Origin: Alphaproteobacteria bacterium
GTDB lineage: Bacteria; Pseudomonadota; Alphaproteobacteria; Rhizobiales; Devosiaceae
Direction: 5' to 3'
Length of the DNA stretch: 64,000 nt
NCBI GenBank assembly: GCA_018828145.1
Contig: JAHJWO010000017.1
Span: 121,488 to 185,487, forward strand
Position numbers and translations under genes: made by a program. This document shows, piece after piece, positions 29,802-39,854 of this stretch. Under the pieces are notes generated by a model, which worked only from the letters and a program-made list of their open reading frames with translations, was not told the origin of the DNA and did not search any database. Every line of letters starts with the position of its first letter. The first letter of the stretch is position 1.

Positions 29802-32003
29802 TCACGCCGGTTCGTACTTGAGAAACAGCGTCGATAGCGGCGGCAGGTAGATTTCCGCCTCTGCCGGCCAATGCTCACCCTCGACGGCATAAGCCTCGAC
29901 CGCGCCCTGGTTGCCGGTATTGGAGCCCGCATACCAACCGGCATCGGTATTGATGCGTTCCACCCATTTGCCGGCCAGCGGCATCGGTATCTTGTAGCCG
30001 CTGCGTGGCACTGGCGTGAAATTGGACACGACCAGGATCGGGTCGCTCCCCGGCGCCTTGCGCAGCCAGGCAAAGACCGAATTGGCGTGGTCGTTGCCGA
30101 TCACCCATTCGAACCCGTCCGGCTCGTTGTCGCGCTCGTGCAGCGCCGGCAACTGCCGGTAGGCCACGTTGAGGTCCGCCACCAGCCGCCGCATGCCTTC
30201 ATGCATGCCCGCATCGAGCAGGTACCAGTCGAGCGACTTGCCGTCGGCCCACTCCTCCCGCTGCGCAAATTCCTGCCCCATGAACAGCAGCTTCTTGCCC
30301 GGATGCCCCCACATGAAGGCGAGATAGGCCCGCAGGTTGGCGAATTTCTGCCAGTCGTCACCCGGCATCTTTTCCAGCAGCGATTTCTTGCCATGCACCA
30401 CTTCGTCATGGCTGAGCGGCAGCACGAAATTCTCGCTGAACGCATAGACCATGCCGAAGGTCATGTCGTTGTGGTGGAATTTGCGGTGCACCGCCTCGCG
30501 GCTCATGAAGCGCAAGGTGTCGTTCATGAAACCCATGTTCCACTTGAACCCGAAGCCCAGCCCGCCGGTAAAGGTGGGGTGGCTGACGCCCGGCCACGAC
30601 GTGGATTCCTCGGCAATCATGAACGTGCCCGGATGCAGCCGATAGGTTTCCGTGTTCACCCGCTTGATGAACTCGACGGCTTCCAGGTTCTGGTTGCCAC
30701 CGAACTTGTTAGGCACCCATTCGCCATGCTGGCGCGAATAATCGAGGTAGAGCATCGAGGCCACGGCATCGACACGCAGCCCGTCGATATGGAATTTTTC
30801 GAGCCAGTAGAGGGCGTTGTTGAGCAGGAACGCCACCACCTCCTTGCGCCCGAAATTGTAGATCGCGGTGTTCCAATCCGGGTGGTAGCCCTGCCGCGGA
30901 TCGGCGTGCTCATAGAGCGCCGTGCCGTCGAAATTGGCCAAGCCATGCGCATCGGTCGGAAAATGCGCCGGCACCCAGTCGAGGATGATGCCCAGCCCCG
31001 CCTCATGCGCCGCATTGACGAAGCGCGCAAACGCCGCCGGATCGCCATGCCGCGCGGTCGGCGCATACATGCCGGTGGGCTGGTAGCCCCAGCTGGGATC
31101 GAACGGATGCTCGCTGATCGGCATCAGCTCGATATGGGTGCAGCCCATATCCGCCGCATAGGGCACCAGCTGCTCGGCAAGCTGGTCATAGCTCAGGAAT
31201 CCGCCATCCGGCCGCCGCCGCCAGCTGCCCAGATGCACCTCGTAGATCGACATCGGCGTGCGGCGCCAGTCGCGCGTCGCCCGCTCTTCGAGATAGCGGC
31301 TGTCCGTCCAGGTGAATTCGGTCGGGTCGGGCACCACCGAAGCGGTCCGCGGCCGCATTTCGGACTGTCGCGCAAACGGATCGGCCTTGAGCGGCAGCAC
31401 CACTCCGTCCGGCCCCACGATTTCATACTTGTACAGCGTCCCCGTCCCCAGCACGGGAATGAACACTTCCCAGATGCCGGTCTCCAGGCGATTGCGCATC
31501 GGGTTGCGCCGTCCGTCCCATTCGTTGAACGGTCCCACCACGCTGACGCGCTGCGCATTGGGCGCCCACACCGCAAAATGCGTGCCGTGGATGCCCTCGA
31601 ATTCCATCTCATGGGCGCCGAGCTTGTCGAACAGCCGCAGATGGCTGCCTTCGCCGATATAGAAATCGTCCATCGGCCCCAGCACCGGCCCGAAGGAATA
31701 GGGGTCATAGACGTCCCATTCCCCGCCGGCATTGCTGGCATGATAGCGGATCGGCTGGCGGCCCTTGATCGCCACCTTGCCTTCGAAGAACCCACCGGCA
31801 TGGCGCGGGATCAGATGTCCCAGCTCGGTCCCGTCCAGCCCGAACGCCGCCAGCGTTTCGGCATGCGGGATGAATGCGCGCAGCACCCACTGCCCGTTGA
31901 CCTCATGCAGGCCGAGCAGCGCAAACGGGTTGTGGTGGCGACCATTGATGATCGCGTCCACGTCCTTTGAATCGGCTTGCCAGTCTTCCTTGGTCACACG
32001 CAC
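29802..32003 (-). CDS. glgB: 1,4-alpha-glucan branching enzyme
   Basis: A 733-residue GH13 branching enzyme with N-terminal CBM48-type domains, then ELMPISEHPFDPSWGYQPTG, DWVPAHFP, GLRVDAVASMLYLDY with the catalytic Asp, IAEESTSWPGV with the Glu, and LSHDEVVHGK. The predicted start is GTG 32003; GTG 31997 has better spacing from the GGGGGG sequence upstream and may be the true one. It adds alpha-1,6 branches to growing glycogen. Confidence 0.96.
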   Translation of the reverse strand: MRVTKEDWQADSKDVDAIINGRHHNPFALLGLHEVNGQWVLRAFIPHAETLAAFGLDGTELGHLIPRHAGGFFEGKVAIKGRQPIRYHASNAGGEWDVYDPYSFGPVLGPMDDFYIGEGSHLRLFDKLGAHEMEFEGIHGTHFAVWAPNAQRVSVVGPFNEWDGRRNPMRNRLETGIWEVFIPVLGTGTLYKYEIVGPDGVVLPLKADPFARQSEMRPRTASVVPDPTEFTWTDSRYLEERATRDWRRTPMSIYEVHLGSWRRRPDGGFLSYDQLAEQLVPYAADMGCTHIELMPISEHPFDPSWGYQPTGMYAPTARHGDPAAFARFVNAAHEAGLGIILDWVPAHFPTDAHGLANFDGTALYEHADPRQGYHPDWNTAIYNFGRKEVVAFLLNNALYWLEKFHIDGLRVDAVASMLYLDYSRQHGEWVPNKFGGNQNLEAVEFIKRVNTETYRLHPGTFMIAEESTSWPGVSHPTFTGGLGFGFKWNMGFMNDTLRFMSREAVHRKFHHNDMTFGMVYAFSENFVLPLSHDEVVHGKKSLLEKMPGDDWQKFANLRAYLAFMWGHPGKKLLFMGQEFAQREEWADGKSLDWYLLDAGMHEGMRRLVADLNVAYRQLPALHERDNEPDGFEWVIGNDHANSVFAWLRKAPGSDPILVVSNFTPVPRSGYKIPMPLAGKWVERINTDAGWYAGSNTGNQGAVEAYAVEGEHWPAEAEIYLPPLSTLFLKYEPA

Positions 32004-32102
32004 GTCCCCCCGGAGGCGAAAACCGGCTCATTGCCGGCCCGCCTGAACCACACATATCGGACGGCGCCGGTCTTCCGCGCCAGTTGCCGTCCCCGTCCGC
32101 CG

Positions 32103-34580
32103 TCACTTCGCCGCAGTCGAAACGCCCCAGATATCCTGCGCATACTGCCGGATCGTCCGGTCCGATGAGAAGAAGCCGCACCGTGCCGTGTTGCGGATGG
32201 CCATGGCATTCCAGCGCTTCTTGTCCTTCCAGATGGCGTCGACTTCCGCCTGCGCCGCCGTATAGGCGTCGAAATCGCGCGCCACCATGAACCAGTCGTG
32301 GTCGTACAGACCCCCGATCAGGTCGCGATAGCGGTTGGGATCGTCCGGCGAGAACACGCCCGAGGAAATCGCCTCCAGCGCTTCCTTGAGCCGCGGTGAA
32401 TTGTCGATCGCCGTCCGGGGCACTTCGCCCTTGGCGCGCTTCTCGTTCACCTCGTCTGCGGTCAGGCCGAAAATCACGATATTGTCCGGCCCCGCTTCCT
32501 TGTGCATTTCCACATTCGCGCCATCCATCGTACCGATGGTGATGGCGCCATTGGCCATGAACTTCATGTTGCCCGTGCCCGAGGCTTCCATCCCCGCGGT
32601 CGAAATCTGCTCGCTGAGATCGGCCGCCGGCACGATCACTTCGGCCAGGCTCACATTGTAGTTGGGCAGGAACACCACCTTGAGCAGTCCGCGCACCGCC
32701 GGGTCATGGTTGATGACCTTGGCCACATCGTTGATCAGCTTGATGATGAGTTTGGCGTTCCAGTATCCCGGAGCCGCCTTGCCCGCGAAGATTTTAACGC
32801 GCGGAACCCATTCCCGTTCCGGATGCGCGCGAATTTCGTCATATAGTGCAACCGCTTGGATGATGTTGAGCAGCTGCCGCTTGTATTCGTGAATGCGCTT
32901 GATCTGCACGTCGAACATGGCGTCGGGCGACACCACGATGTTGAGCCGGTCCTTGATCAGCTGCGCAAGGCGCTGCTTGTTGGCCTGCTTCACCGCCACG
33001 AACTGCCCCTGGAAGGTTGGGTCGGCGGCATGCGCGTCGAGCCCGCGCAGCAGGTCGATATCGTCGAGGAATTCCGGCCCGATCCGCTCGCTGATCAGCT
33101 TGGTCAGCCCCGGATTGCACTGCATCAGCCAGCGTCGCGGCGTGATGCCGTTGGTCTTGTTGTTGATGCGGTCCGGATAGAGCTTGTGCAGGTCCGAAAA
33201 CACGGTCTGCTTCATCAGCTCGGTATGCAGTGCCGACACGCCATTGATCGAGTGCGAGCCGACAAAGGCCAGTTGCCCCATCCGCACGCGGCGCCCACCA
33301 TTCTCGTCGATCAGCGATACATTGGCGACCTGCGCGTCGCTGAACTTGGCGCGGTTGCGCGCATCGGTCAGCACATCGGCATTGATCTGGTAGATGATCT
33401 GCATGTGCCGCGGCAGCAGCCGCTCCAGCAGCGCCACCGGCCAGCTTTCCAGCGCCTCGGGCAGCAGGGTGTGGTTGGTATAACCGAACGTTCCGCGCGT
33501 CAGCTTCCAGGCCTCGGCCCATTTGAGCCCGTTATCGTCGACCAGAATGCGCATCAGCTCGCAGATCGAGATCGCCGGATGGGTGTCGTTGAGCTGGATG
33601 GCAACCTTGTCGGGCAGCGAGCCCAGGTCGCCATATTGCTGCAGATGGCGCCGCACGATGTCCTGCAGCGATGCCGAGGAGAAGAAGAACTCCTGCCGCA
33701 ACCGCAATTCCTGCCCCGCCGCGGTCGAATCCGCCGGATAGAGCACGCGGGTAATCGCTTCGGCCCGCGAGCTTTCCTCGAGCGCGCCGATATGGTCGCC
33801 GGAATTGAACTTGTCGAGCAGGATCGGGTCGATCGGCTGCGCACTCCACAGCCGCAGCGTGTTCACGCGCGCGCCGCGCCAGCCCACGATGGGCGTGTCA
33901 TAGGCCACGGCCAGCACGTGGTCATTGGGGCGCCATTCCTGCCGCACCGTGCCGTCCGGATCGGTCACCGGCTCGACATGGCCGCCAAAGCCGACCTCGT
34001 AGGCGCTTTCGCGCCGTTCGAATTCCCAGGGATTGCCGTGCGCCAGCCATTCCTCGGGCAGCTCGACCTGCCAGCCCTCGCTCATTTCCTGACGGAACAG
34101 GCCATGCACATAGCGAATGCCATAGCCATAGGCCGGGATCTTCACCGACGACATGGATTCAAGGAAGCACGCCGCGAGCCGGCCGAGGCCGCCATTGCCC
34201 AGCGCCGCATCGGGCTCGAGATTGATCAGGTCGCCCAGGTCGACATTGAGGTTCTTGAGCGCGTCGCGCACCGGTTCGATCAGCCCGACATTGCTCATCG
34301 CGTCGCGCATCAGGCGCCCGATGAGGAATTCGAGGCTGAGATAATAGACGCGCTTGTTCGACGTCCGCCACGTTTCGCGGGACGACTCCATCCAGCGATC
34401 CATCACACGGTCGCGCACCGTCAGGATTGTCGCCGCCAGCCAGTCATGCCGCCTGGCAACGATAGGATCCTTGCCGACGGAGTAGATCAACCTTTCCAGG
34501 ATTTCAGCCTGAATGGCCTCAACGGTAGTGGCGCGTGGCTCCGGCGTAGGGGCGTCGTAAACGATCGGCTGTTGCGGCAT
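32103..34580 (-). CDS. glgP: Glycogen phosphorylase
   Basis: An 825-residue GT35 enzyme with the PLP-binding segment EASGTGNMKFMANGA (Schiff-base Lys), NLEPDAALGNGGLGRLAACF and QLNDTHPAI. It releases glucose 1-phosphate from glycogen. It is the first gene of the operon glgP-glgB-glgC-glgA-pgm-glgX, so synthesis and breakdown enzymes are transcribed together. The glgP-glgB gap is 99 bp. Confidence 0.97.
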   Translation of the reverse strand: MPQQPIVYDAPTPEPRATTVEAIQAEILERLIYSVGKDPIVARRHDWLAATILTVRDRVMDRWMESSRETWRTSNKRVYYLSLEFLIGRLMRDAMSNVGLIEPVRDALKNLNVDLGDLINLEPDAALGNGGLGRLAACFLESMSSVKIPAYGYGIRYVHGLFRQEMSEGWQVELPEEWLAHGNPWEFERRESAYEVGFGGHVEPVTDPDGTVRQEWRPNDHVLAVAYDTPIVGWRGARVNTLRLWSAQPIDPILLDKFNSGDHIGALEESSRAEAITRVLYPADSTAAGQELRLRQEFFFSSASLQDIVRRHLQQYGDLGSLPDKVAIQLNDTHPAISICELMRILVDDNGLKWAEAWKLTRGTFGYTNHTLLPEALESWPVALLERLLPRHMQIIYQINADVLTDARNRAKFSDAQVANVSLIDENGGRRVRMGQLAFVGSHSINGVSALHTELMKQTVFSDLHKLYPDRINNKTNGITPRRWLMQCNPGLTKLISERIGPEFLDDIDLLRGLDAHAADPTFQGQFVAVKQANKQRLAQLIKDRLNIVVSPDAMFDVQIKRIHEYKRQLLNIIQAVALYDEIRAHPEREWVPRVKIFAGKAAPGYWNAKLIIKLINDVAKVINHDPAVRGLLKVVFLPNYNVSLAEVIVPAADLSEQISTAGMEASGTGNMKFMANGAITIGTMDGANVEMHKEAGPDNIVIFGLTADEVNEKRAKGEVPRTAIDNSPRLKEALEAISSGVFSPDDPNRYRDLIGGLYDHDWFMVARDFDAYTAAQAEVDAIWKDKKRWNAMAIRNTARCGFFSSDRTIRQYAQDIWGVSTAAK

Positions 34581-34674
34581 ATCGCAATCCAGATTTCATG
34601 ACGATGTATTCCCCTCTAGAGACTTTAGTCTTGCACTTAATTTGGGCAGGCGGAAGCCCCCAAAGCGCGATCCC

Positions 34675-36537
34675 TTATGCCGGCCGTGCTGGATGCGTGC
34701 TTTTCTCTACGGCGTCTTCCGCCACCTGCTCGGGCACGTTAACGCCGCTTTCCTCGGCCTGGTCCTGTGCATTGCTCAGCAGCAACTGCCCCAGGTTTCG
34801 CCAGTCCTCGCCCGCCAGTTGCCGGTCGAAGCGCTGGCGGTCGCGATCGCGCACGCCCTCCACCACCTCGGCGGCCTCTTCATCGCCTGCCCCGAGCAAC
34901 CTGATCGCCGCACCGCCCAGCACCAGCGCCGATTCGAACGCCTCGCGCTGCTGGAATTCGACGCCCGCCCGCACCAGTTCGATGGCATGCGAGCGGTCAA
35001 AGGCACGCGCCATCACCTTGACCAGCGGAAACTCGTCCCGCAGCATTTCGGCGATAAGCGTGGTCTGCTCCCGCCGATCCGTGCAGATCAGGATGACATC
35101 GGCCGTGCCGGCGCCCGCCGCCCGCAAAATATCGAGCCGGGTCCCGTCCCCGTAATAGACTTTGAAGCCGATCTGCGCGGCCGCCCGGATCATGTCCGTG
35201 TCATTGTCGATGATCGAAACCGAGTGCCGCATGGCCAGCAGCGGCTGGCTGGCAATCTGCCCGAAGCGGCCAAAGCCGATGATCAGCACCTTGGCCGAAA
35301 GCTCGCTCACCTCCTCGACACCATCCATCGACTGCGCCGCCTCCCGGGGCATGACGAACCGCAGGCCCGCGATGAAGAATGGCGTCAGCACCATCGAGAT
35401 GATGACCGTGGCGGTAAAGATCGCATTGGTCGGCCCGTCGATAATGCCGGCCGCCGCGGCAGTGGTGTAGAGCACGAAGGCGAATTCCCCGCCCTGCCCC
35501 ATCAGCACGGCCCGCTCCAACGCCTCGCCATGTCCCGCTCGTAGCAGCCGCGCGATGACATAGATCGCCACCGCCTTGACCAGCATATAGGCCACCACGC
35601 TCACCGCGATGAGCTGCCAGCTCTGCGCCACGATCGCCATGTCCAGCGACATGCCCACGGCCAGGAAGAACAGGCCCAGCAGGATGCCGCGGAACGGCTC
35701 CACATCGGCCTCGATCTGCCGCCGGAAGGTGGAGGTCGACAGCAGCACGCCCGCCAGGAACGCCCCCATGGCCATGGAGAGCCCGCTGGCCTGGAACAGC
35801 AGCGCTGCCCCCAGCACCACCAGCAAGGCGGCAGCAGTCATCACCTCGCGCAGCTTGCTCGAGGCCAGGAGCGCAAAGAACGGGTTCATGATCCGCTGTC
35901 CCAGGAAGATCAGCAGCAGGACCGCGCCGATCGGCGCGGCAATGCCGATGATCCGCGTGATCATGTCGACATCTTCGGTCCCCGATGGCGCCAGGATTGC
36001 CACGAGCGCCAGCAGCGGCACGATGGCGAGGTCCTCCAGCAGCAGAATCGACACCATGCGCTGCCCGCTATCGGTGGAGAGTTCGCCGCGCTCACCCAGA
36101 ATCTGCATGACGATGGCCGTCGAGGTCAGCACGAAGCCCGCGCCGAAGATGAAGGCCACGACTGGCGTGAAACCCAGCAGCACCCCGACCCCGGTCAGCA
36201 GCGCGCCGCTCCCGGCCACCTGGATCACGCCAAGCCCGAAGATCTGCTTGCGCAGGGCCCAGAGCTTTGAGGGCTCCATTTCGAGCCCGATGATGAACAG
36301 GAACATCACCACGCCCAGTTCGGCAGTGGTCAGCACCGATTCCGGGTCGCTGATCAGCCCGATGCCGGAGGGCCCGAGCAGCAGTCCCGCCGCCAGATAG
36401 CCCAGCACGGACCCCAGCCCCATGCGCTTGAACAGCGGCACGGCGATGACAGCCGCACCCAGCAGCACAACAATGGGGACCAGGTCGACACCATGCCCCG
36501 CCGCTTCCGCAGCATGCCCAACAACTTCACCCGCCAC
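34675..36537 (-). CDS. Monovalent cation:proton antiporter-2 (KefB/C-like)
   Basis: A 620-residue CPA2 transporter with about 12 membrane helices (LGSVLGYLAAGLLLGPSGIG; LTSTAIVMQILGERGE) followed by a cytoplasmic TrkA-N/Rossmann domain (VLIIGFGRFGQIAS) that binds NAD(H). It is probably a K+ efflux or K+/H+ exchange protein. The start is GTG 36537 with TAGGAG upstream. No KefF/KefG-type ancillary gene is adjacent, so glutathione gating is uncertain. Confidence 0.9.
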   Translation of the reverse strand: MAGEVVGHAAEAAGHGVDLVPIVVLLGAAVIAVPLFKRMGLGSVLGYLAAGLLLGPSGIGLISDPESVLTTAELGVVMFLFIIGLEMEPSKLWALRKQIFGLGVIQVAGSGALLTGVGVLLGFTPVVAFIFGAGFVLTSTAIVMQILGERGELSTDSGQRMVSILLLEDLAIVPLLALVAILAPSGTEDVDMITRIIGIAAPIGAVLLLIFLGQRIMNPFFALLASSKLREVMTAAALLVVLGAALLFQASGLSMAMGAFLAGVLLSTSTFRRQIEADVEPFRGILLGLFFLAVGMSLDMAIVAQSWQLIAVSVVAYMLVKAVAIYVIARLLRAGHGEALERAVLMGQGGEFAFVLYTTAAAAGIIDGPTNAIFTATVIISMVLTPFFIAGLRFVMPREAAQSMDGVEEVSELSAKVLIIGFGRFGQIASQPLLAMRHSVSIIDNDTDMIRAAAQIGFKVYYGDGTRLDILRAAGAGTADVILICTDRREQTTLIAEMLRDEFPLVKVMARAFDRSHAIELVRAGVEFQQREAFESALVLGGAAIRLLGAGDEEAAEVVEGVRDRDRQRFDRQLAGEDWRNLGQLLLSNAQDQAEESGVNVPEQVAEDAVEKSTHPARPA

Positions 36538-36597
36538 AGGAAACTCCTACCCATTCAGGCACAGAGTCTTTCGCTCCGGCGTCAACCCGTCAAGCCA

Positions 36598-36735
36598 TCT
36601 CCATGCAAGGCTCCCTTACCTCTCCCTTTTGGGGGAGGTCGACGGCAACGCCGTCGGGTAAAGGGCCCTCCTCCAGGCAAGTGGAGAAAGGCCCCTCACC
36701 TACCCAAGGCGCCCTTAGGGGAGAGGGGAGGAATG
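36598..36735. repeat. Palindromic intergenic repeat cluster
   Basis: CTCTCCCTTTTGGGGGAG-type arms, a GACGGCAACGCCGTC palindrome (36642-36656) and a CCCTTAGGGG segment fill the gap between the antiporter and the AI-2E family gene. Same class as the other GC-rich repeats in this window. Confidence 0.6.
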
Positions 36736-36738
36736 CCG

Positions 36739-37998
36739 CTATCGGGAAGGCTCCATGCCGCTCGGTGCCGTGCCTTCGGGCGGCTGCATCCGCTCTTCCT
36801 GGCGCTTCTCGGCGGGGCTGTCCTCCAGCTCGGCCTGTTCGCGGATCGCCTTGGCCGTATTGGCCAGCAGTTCCTGTTCCGGCGTCATGTTGCGCGTTCG
36901 GCGTACCGGCCGGCTTGGCACCATGGGCTTGCTCGGCAGCGCATGCGCCATGATCGAGGTGGCGATCAGCAGCGATGGCACCGCAACGAGACCCCCCACC
37001 GGCCCCCAGGCCCACAGCCAGAAGGTGATCGAGAGGAAGATGATGAACGGGTTGAGCGTCATCGTCCGGCCGATGAAATGCGGCGTGACGATCTGGCCCT
37101 CGACGAAGTTGATGGCGACGTAGCACCCCACCGGCAGCAGGATGGCCTGCAGCTCCGTCTGGGTGCCCAGCCCCACGGCCAGCAGCACCAGCACCATTAC
37201 GCCTTGCCCGACATAAGGAATGTAGTTCAGCACGGCCGCCATGGCGCCCCACAGGATCGGCGAGGGCATGCCGATGGCCCACATCACCAGCGACACCGCG
37301 CAGCCGACGCAGAAGTTGATGAAGGTGATGGAGAGCAGGAACCGGCTGACCTTGGCCTCCACATCGCGGAACACATGCGCCGTACGCCAGCGCATGCGGC
37401 GGCTCACGCACAGCGACAGCACCGAAATCCGGATATGGTCGCGCGTCGCGACGAAGAAATAGAGGCTGGCGAGGAAGATCAGCACTTGCGCCAGGATGGC
37501 CGGCGCCAGCATGGCGACGTCGATCATCTGCCCGCCATCCTCCACCGTCACCGTCATGGCATTGTCGCTGCCAAAGACCGAGGTCAGCTGTTCCTGGAAG
37601 GCGCTGACCGATTGCAGCGAGCCTTCGAGATTGGCCAGTTGCTGCTGCAGCTTGGCCCAGATCAGCGGCGCCCTGGCCACCCAGTCCGACAGCGGCACCG
37701 CGAACAGCGCCACCCCGGTCGCGATCACCCCGATGAACATCAGCACCACGACGGCGGCCGACAGCGCCGGCGGCACGCCGAAGCGCTCCACGCGGTCCGC
37801 CACCGGCCCGAACATCAGCCCGATGACGATGGCCAGCGTTACCGGCGCAAGGATCACCTGCCCCGCCTGCAGCGCAACCAGCAGGACGATAAAGCCGATG
37901 AAAACCAGTGCCATGCGCGCGGCATTGGCCGCAATGCGCTCGAACTGGCTGGTGTCTGAATCTGTATGTGTTGCCCGTTTGGTGGCCGCGCGTGTCAT
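36739..37998 (-). CDS. AI-2E family transporter
   Basis: A 419-residue membrane protein with eight predicted helices. The large polar region between the early helices and FINFCVGCAVSLVMWAIGMP, and the late NPFIIFLSITFWLWAWGPVGG segment, are typical of the AI-2 exporter (TqsA/PerM) family. Members export AI-2 or act as Na+/H+ antiporters; which applies here is unknown. The start ATG 37998 was chosen because the family begins near MARAATK-like N-termini; 24 extra codons upstream are not family-like. Confidence 0.88.
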   Translation of the reverse strand: MTRAATKRATHTDSDTSQFERIAANAARMALVFIGFIVLLVALQAGQVILAPVTLAIVIGLMFGPVADRVERFGVPPALSAAVVVLMFIGVIATGVALFAVPLSDWVARAPLIWAKLQQQLANLEGSLQSVSAFQEQLTSVFGSDNAMTVTVEDGGQMIDVAMLAPAILAQVLIFLASLYFFVATRDHIRISVLSLCVSRRMRWRTAHVFRDVEAKVSRFLLSITFINFCVGCAVSLVMWAIGMPSPILWGAMAAVLNYIPYVGQGVMVLVLLAVGLGTQTELQAILLPVGCYVAINFVEGQIVTPHFIGRTMTLNPFIIFLSITFWLWAWGPVGGLVAVPSLLIATSIMAHALPSKPMVPSRPVRRTRNMTPEQELLANTAKAIREQAELEDSPAEKRQEERMQPPEGTAPSGMEPSR

Positions 37999-38146
37999 AT
38001 CGTTTCCGTATCTGACACCCCCCGCGTTCTGGTAACGCCACCTCCATGCAAACGTTCCGTTGAGCAAGGCCCGCGCAGGCAGTCGACCGCCCCATTTCGC
38101 TTCGCTAGTGTGCCGCCCGGATTCGCATTCTCCTCAAGGCCCCACC

Positions 38147-39088
38147 ATGCCCCGCAAGATCATCATCGATACCGACCCCGGCCAGGACGACGCCGTCGCC
38201 ATATTGCTTGCGCTGGCCTCCCCCGCCGAGCTGGAGGTGCTGGGCATCGTGGCCGTGGCCGGCAATGTCGGCCTCCATCACAATGCCAGCAATGCCCGCA
38301 AGATCGTCGAGCTGGCCGGCCGCCCCGACATCCCGGTCTATGCCGGCTGCGCCCGGCCGATGCGCCGCCACCTGGTGACCGCCGAGCATGTCCATGGCGA
38401 AACCGGCCTCAACGGCCCCGACCTGCCTGAGCCCACCATTCCCCTCCAGCCCCAGCACGGCGTCGACTACATTATCGATACCCTGATGGCGGCCGAGCCC
38501 GGCACCATCACCCTCTGCACGCTCGGGCCGCTGACCAATATCGGCATGGCCCTAGTCAAGCAGCCCGCCATCGCCGACCGCATCGCCGAGATCGTCATGA
38601 TGGGCGGCGCCTATTTCGAGGTCGGCAACATCACCCCGGCCGCCGAATTCAACATCTATGTCGATCCGGAAGCCGCCGACGTGGTGCTGCGCTGCGGCGC
38701 GCCCATCACCATGCTGCCGCTCGACGTCACCCATCAGATCCAGTCCACCCCCGAGCGCCTCGAGGCCATCCGCAACCTCGGCAACCGCACCGGCGAAGCC
38801 GTCCACGCCATGCTGACCTTCTCGGAAACCTTCGATCTGCTGAAATACGGCTGGGCCGGCGCCCCCCTGCATGACCCCACCGTCATCGCCTGGCTGCTCC
38901 AGCCCGACCTCTTCGAAGGCCGCCACTGCAATGTCAGCATCGAGACTGCCAGCGAACTCACCGTCGGCATGACCGTCGCCGATTACTGGCATGTCACCGG
39001 CAAGGTGCGAAACGTCACCTATCTGCGCAATGGCAATGCGGACGGCTTCTTCAGGCTGCTGACCGAGCGGCTCGCCCTGCTGCCGTGA
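38147..39088 (+). CDS. Inosine/uridine-preferring nucleoside hydrolase
   Basis: A 313-residue nucleoside hydrolase with the N-terminal Ca2+-binding DTDPGQDDAVAILLAL motif, TLGPLTNIGMAL and the C-terminal HDPTVIAWLL with its metal-binding Asp. It splits the N-glycosidic bond of ribonucleosides for salvage. The start ATG 38147 sits at the conserved N-terminus. Base specificity cannot be told. Confidence 0.93.
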   Translation: MPRKIIIDTDPGQDDAVAILLALASPAELEVLGIVAVAGNVGLHHNASNARKIVELAGRPDIPVYAGCARPMRRHLVTAEHVHGETGLNGPDLPEPTIPLQPQHGVDYIIDTLMAAEPGTITLCTLGPLTNIGMALVKQPAIADRIAEIVMMGGAYFEVGNITPAAEFNIYVDPEAADVVLRCGAPITMLPLDVTHQIQSTPERLEAIRNLGNRTGEAVHAMLTFSETFDLLKYGWAGAPLHDPTVIAWLLQPDLFEGRHCNVSIETASELTVGMTVADYWHVTGKVRNVTYLRNGNADGFFRLLTERLALLP

Positions 39089-39201
39089 GGCCTTCACCGA
39101 AGCGTGATGCAACCGCTGCAACTGCGCCTGAGCAGCGGCCGTAGCTTCCTGCAACCGAACCGAAGGCATGGACCGACGGCCGGCTCAACAGGGAGACAAT
39201 C

Positions 39202-39756
39202 ATGCATTTCGCCAAGCTGGCCGCCGTGGCCACGTTCGCACTGCTTTCGACCACCGCTGCCTTTGCGCAGAGCAATCCGATGGTCGGTGGTGCCGCAATG
39301 TTCGCCGACAAGAACATCGTCGAGAACGCCGTCAACTCGGCCGACCACACCACGCTGGTCGCCGCCGTTACTGCTGCCGGCCTCGTCGAGACCCTGCAGA
39401 GTGCAGGTCCCTTCACGGTGTTCGCCCCGGTCAACGCTGCATTCGCCAAGCTGCCTGCCGGTACCGTCGATACCCTCCTGATGCCCGCCAACAAGAGCCA
39501 ACTGGTCAAGGTGCTCACGGCCCATGTCGTTGCCGGCAAGGTTTCCGCCGCCGACCTGATGGCCGGCATTTCCGCCAGCGACAACGGCCAGTTCAGTTTC
39601 CGCACGGTCAGCGGCGACACCCTCACTGCCATCGCCCGCGGCAATACCATCTTCGTCTACGACGAGTCCGGTGGTGCCGCCCGCGTAACCATCGCCGACG
39701 TCAACCAGTCCAATGGCGTCATCCACGTCGTCGATGACGTGCTGCTCCCCAAATAA
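39202..39756 (+). CDS. Fasciclin (FAS1) domain secreted protein
   Basis: 184 residues with a signal peptide (to AFAQ near 24) and one FAS1 domain: FTVFAPVNAAFAKLP (H1 box) and NGVIHVVDDVLLPK (H2 box). Such proteins are secreted and linked to adhesion or surface association. The start ATG 39202 has GGGAGA upstream, and an intrinsic terminator follows the gene. Confidence 0.93.
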   Translation: MHFAKLAAVATFALLSTTAAFAQSNPMVGGAAMFADKNIVENAVNSADHTTLVAAVTAAGLVETLQSAGPFTVFAPVNAAFAKLPAGTVDTLLMPANKSQLVKVLTAHVVAGKVSAADLMAGISASDNGQFSFRTVSGDTLTAIARGNTIFVYDESGGAARVTIADVNQSNGVIHVVDDVLLPK

Positions 39757-39778
39757 ACAACGCCTGTCAGATGGCTAG

Positions 39779-39809
39779 GGCCCCGCGCTTGCGCGGGGCC
39801 TTTGCTTTT
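39779..39809 (+). terminator. Intrinsic terminator after the fasciclin gene
   Basis: The 10-bp perfect stem GGCCCCGCGC-tt-GCGCGGGGCC is followed by TTTGCTTTT on the plus strand. Confidence 0.88.
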
Positions 39810-39854
39810 CAGTGGCTCGGGATTAGTGTCGCGCTCCCAAACCGAGACCGCATC

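Noticed and set aside
29871..31970. A 699-codon plus-strand ORF opposite glgB
   Set aside because: High-GC shadow frame; glgB on the minus strand has all branching-enzyme motifs.
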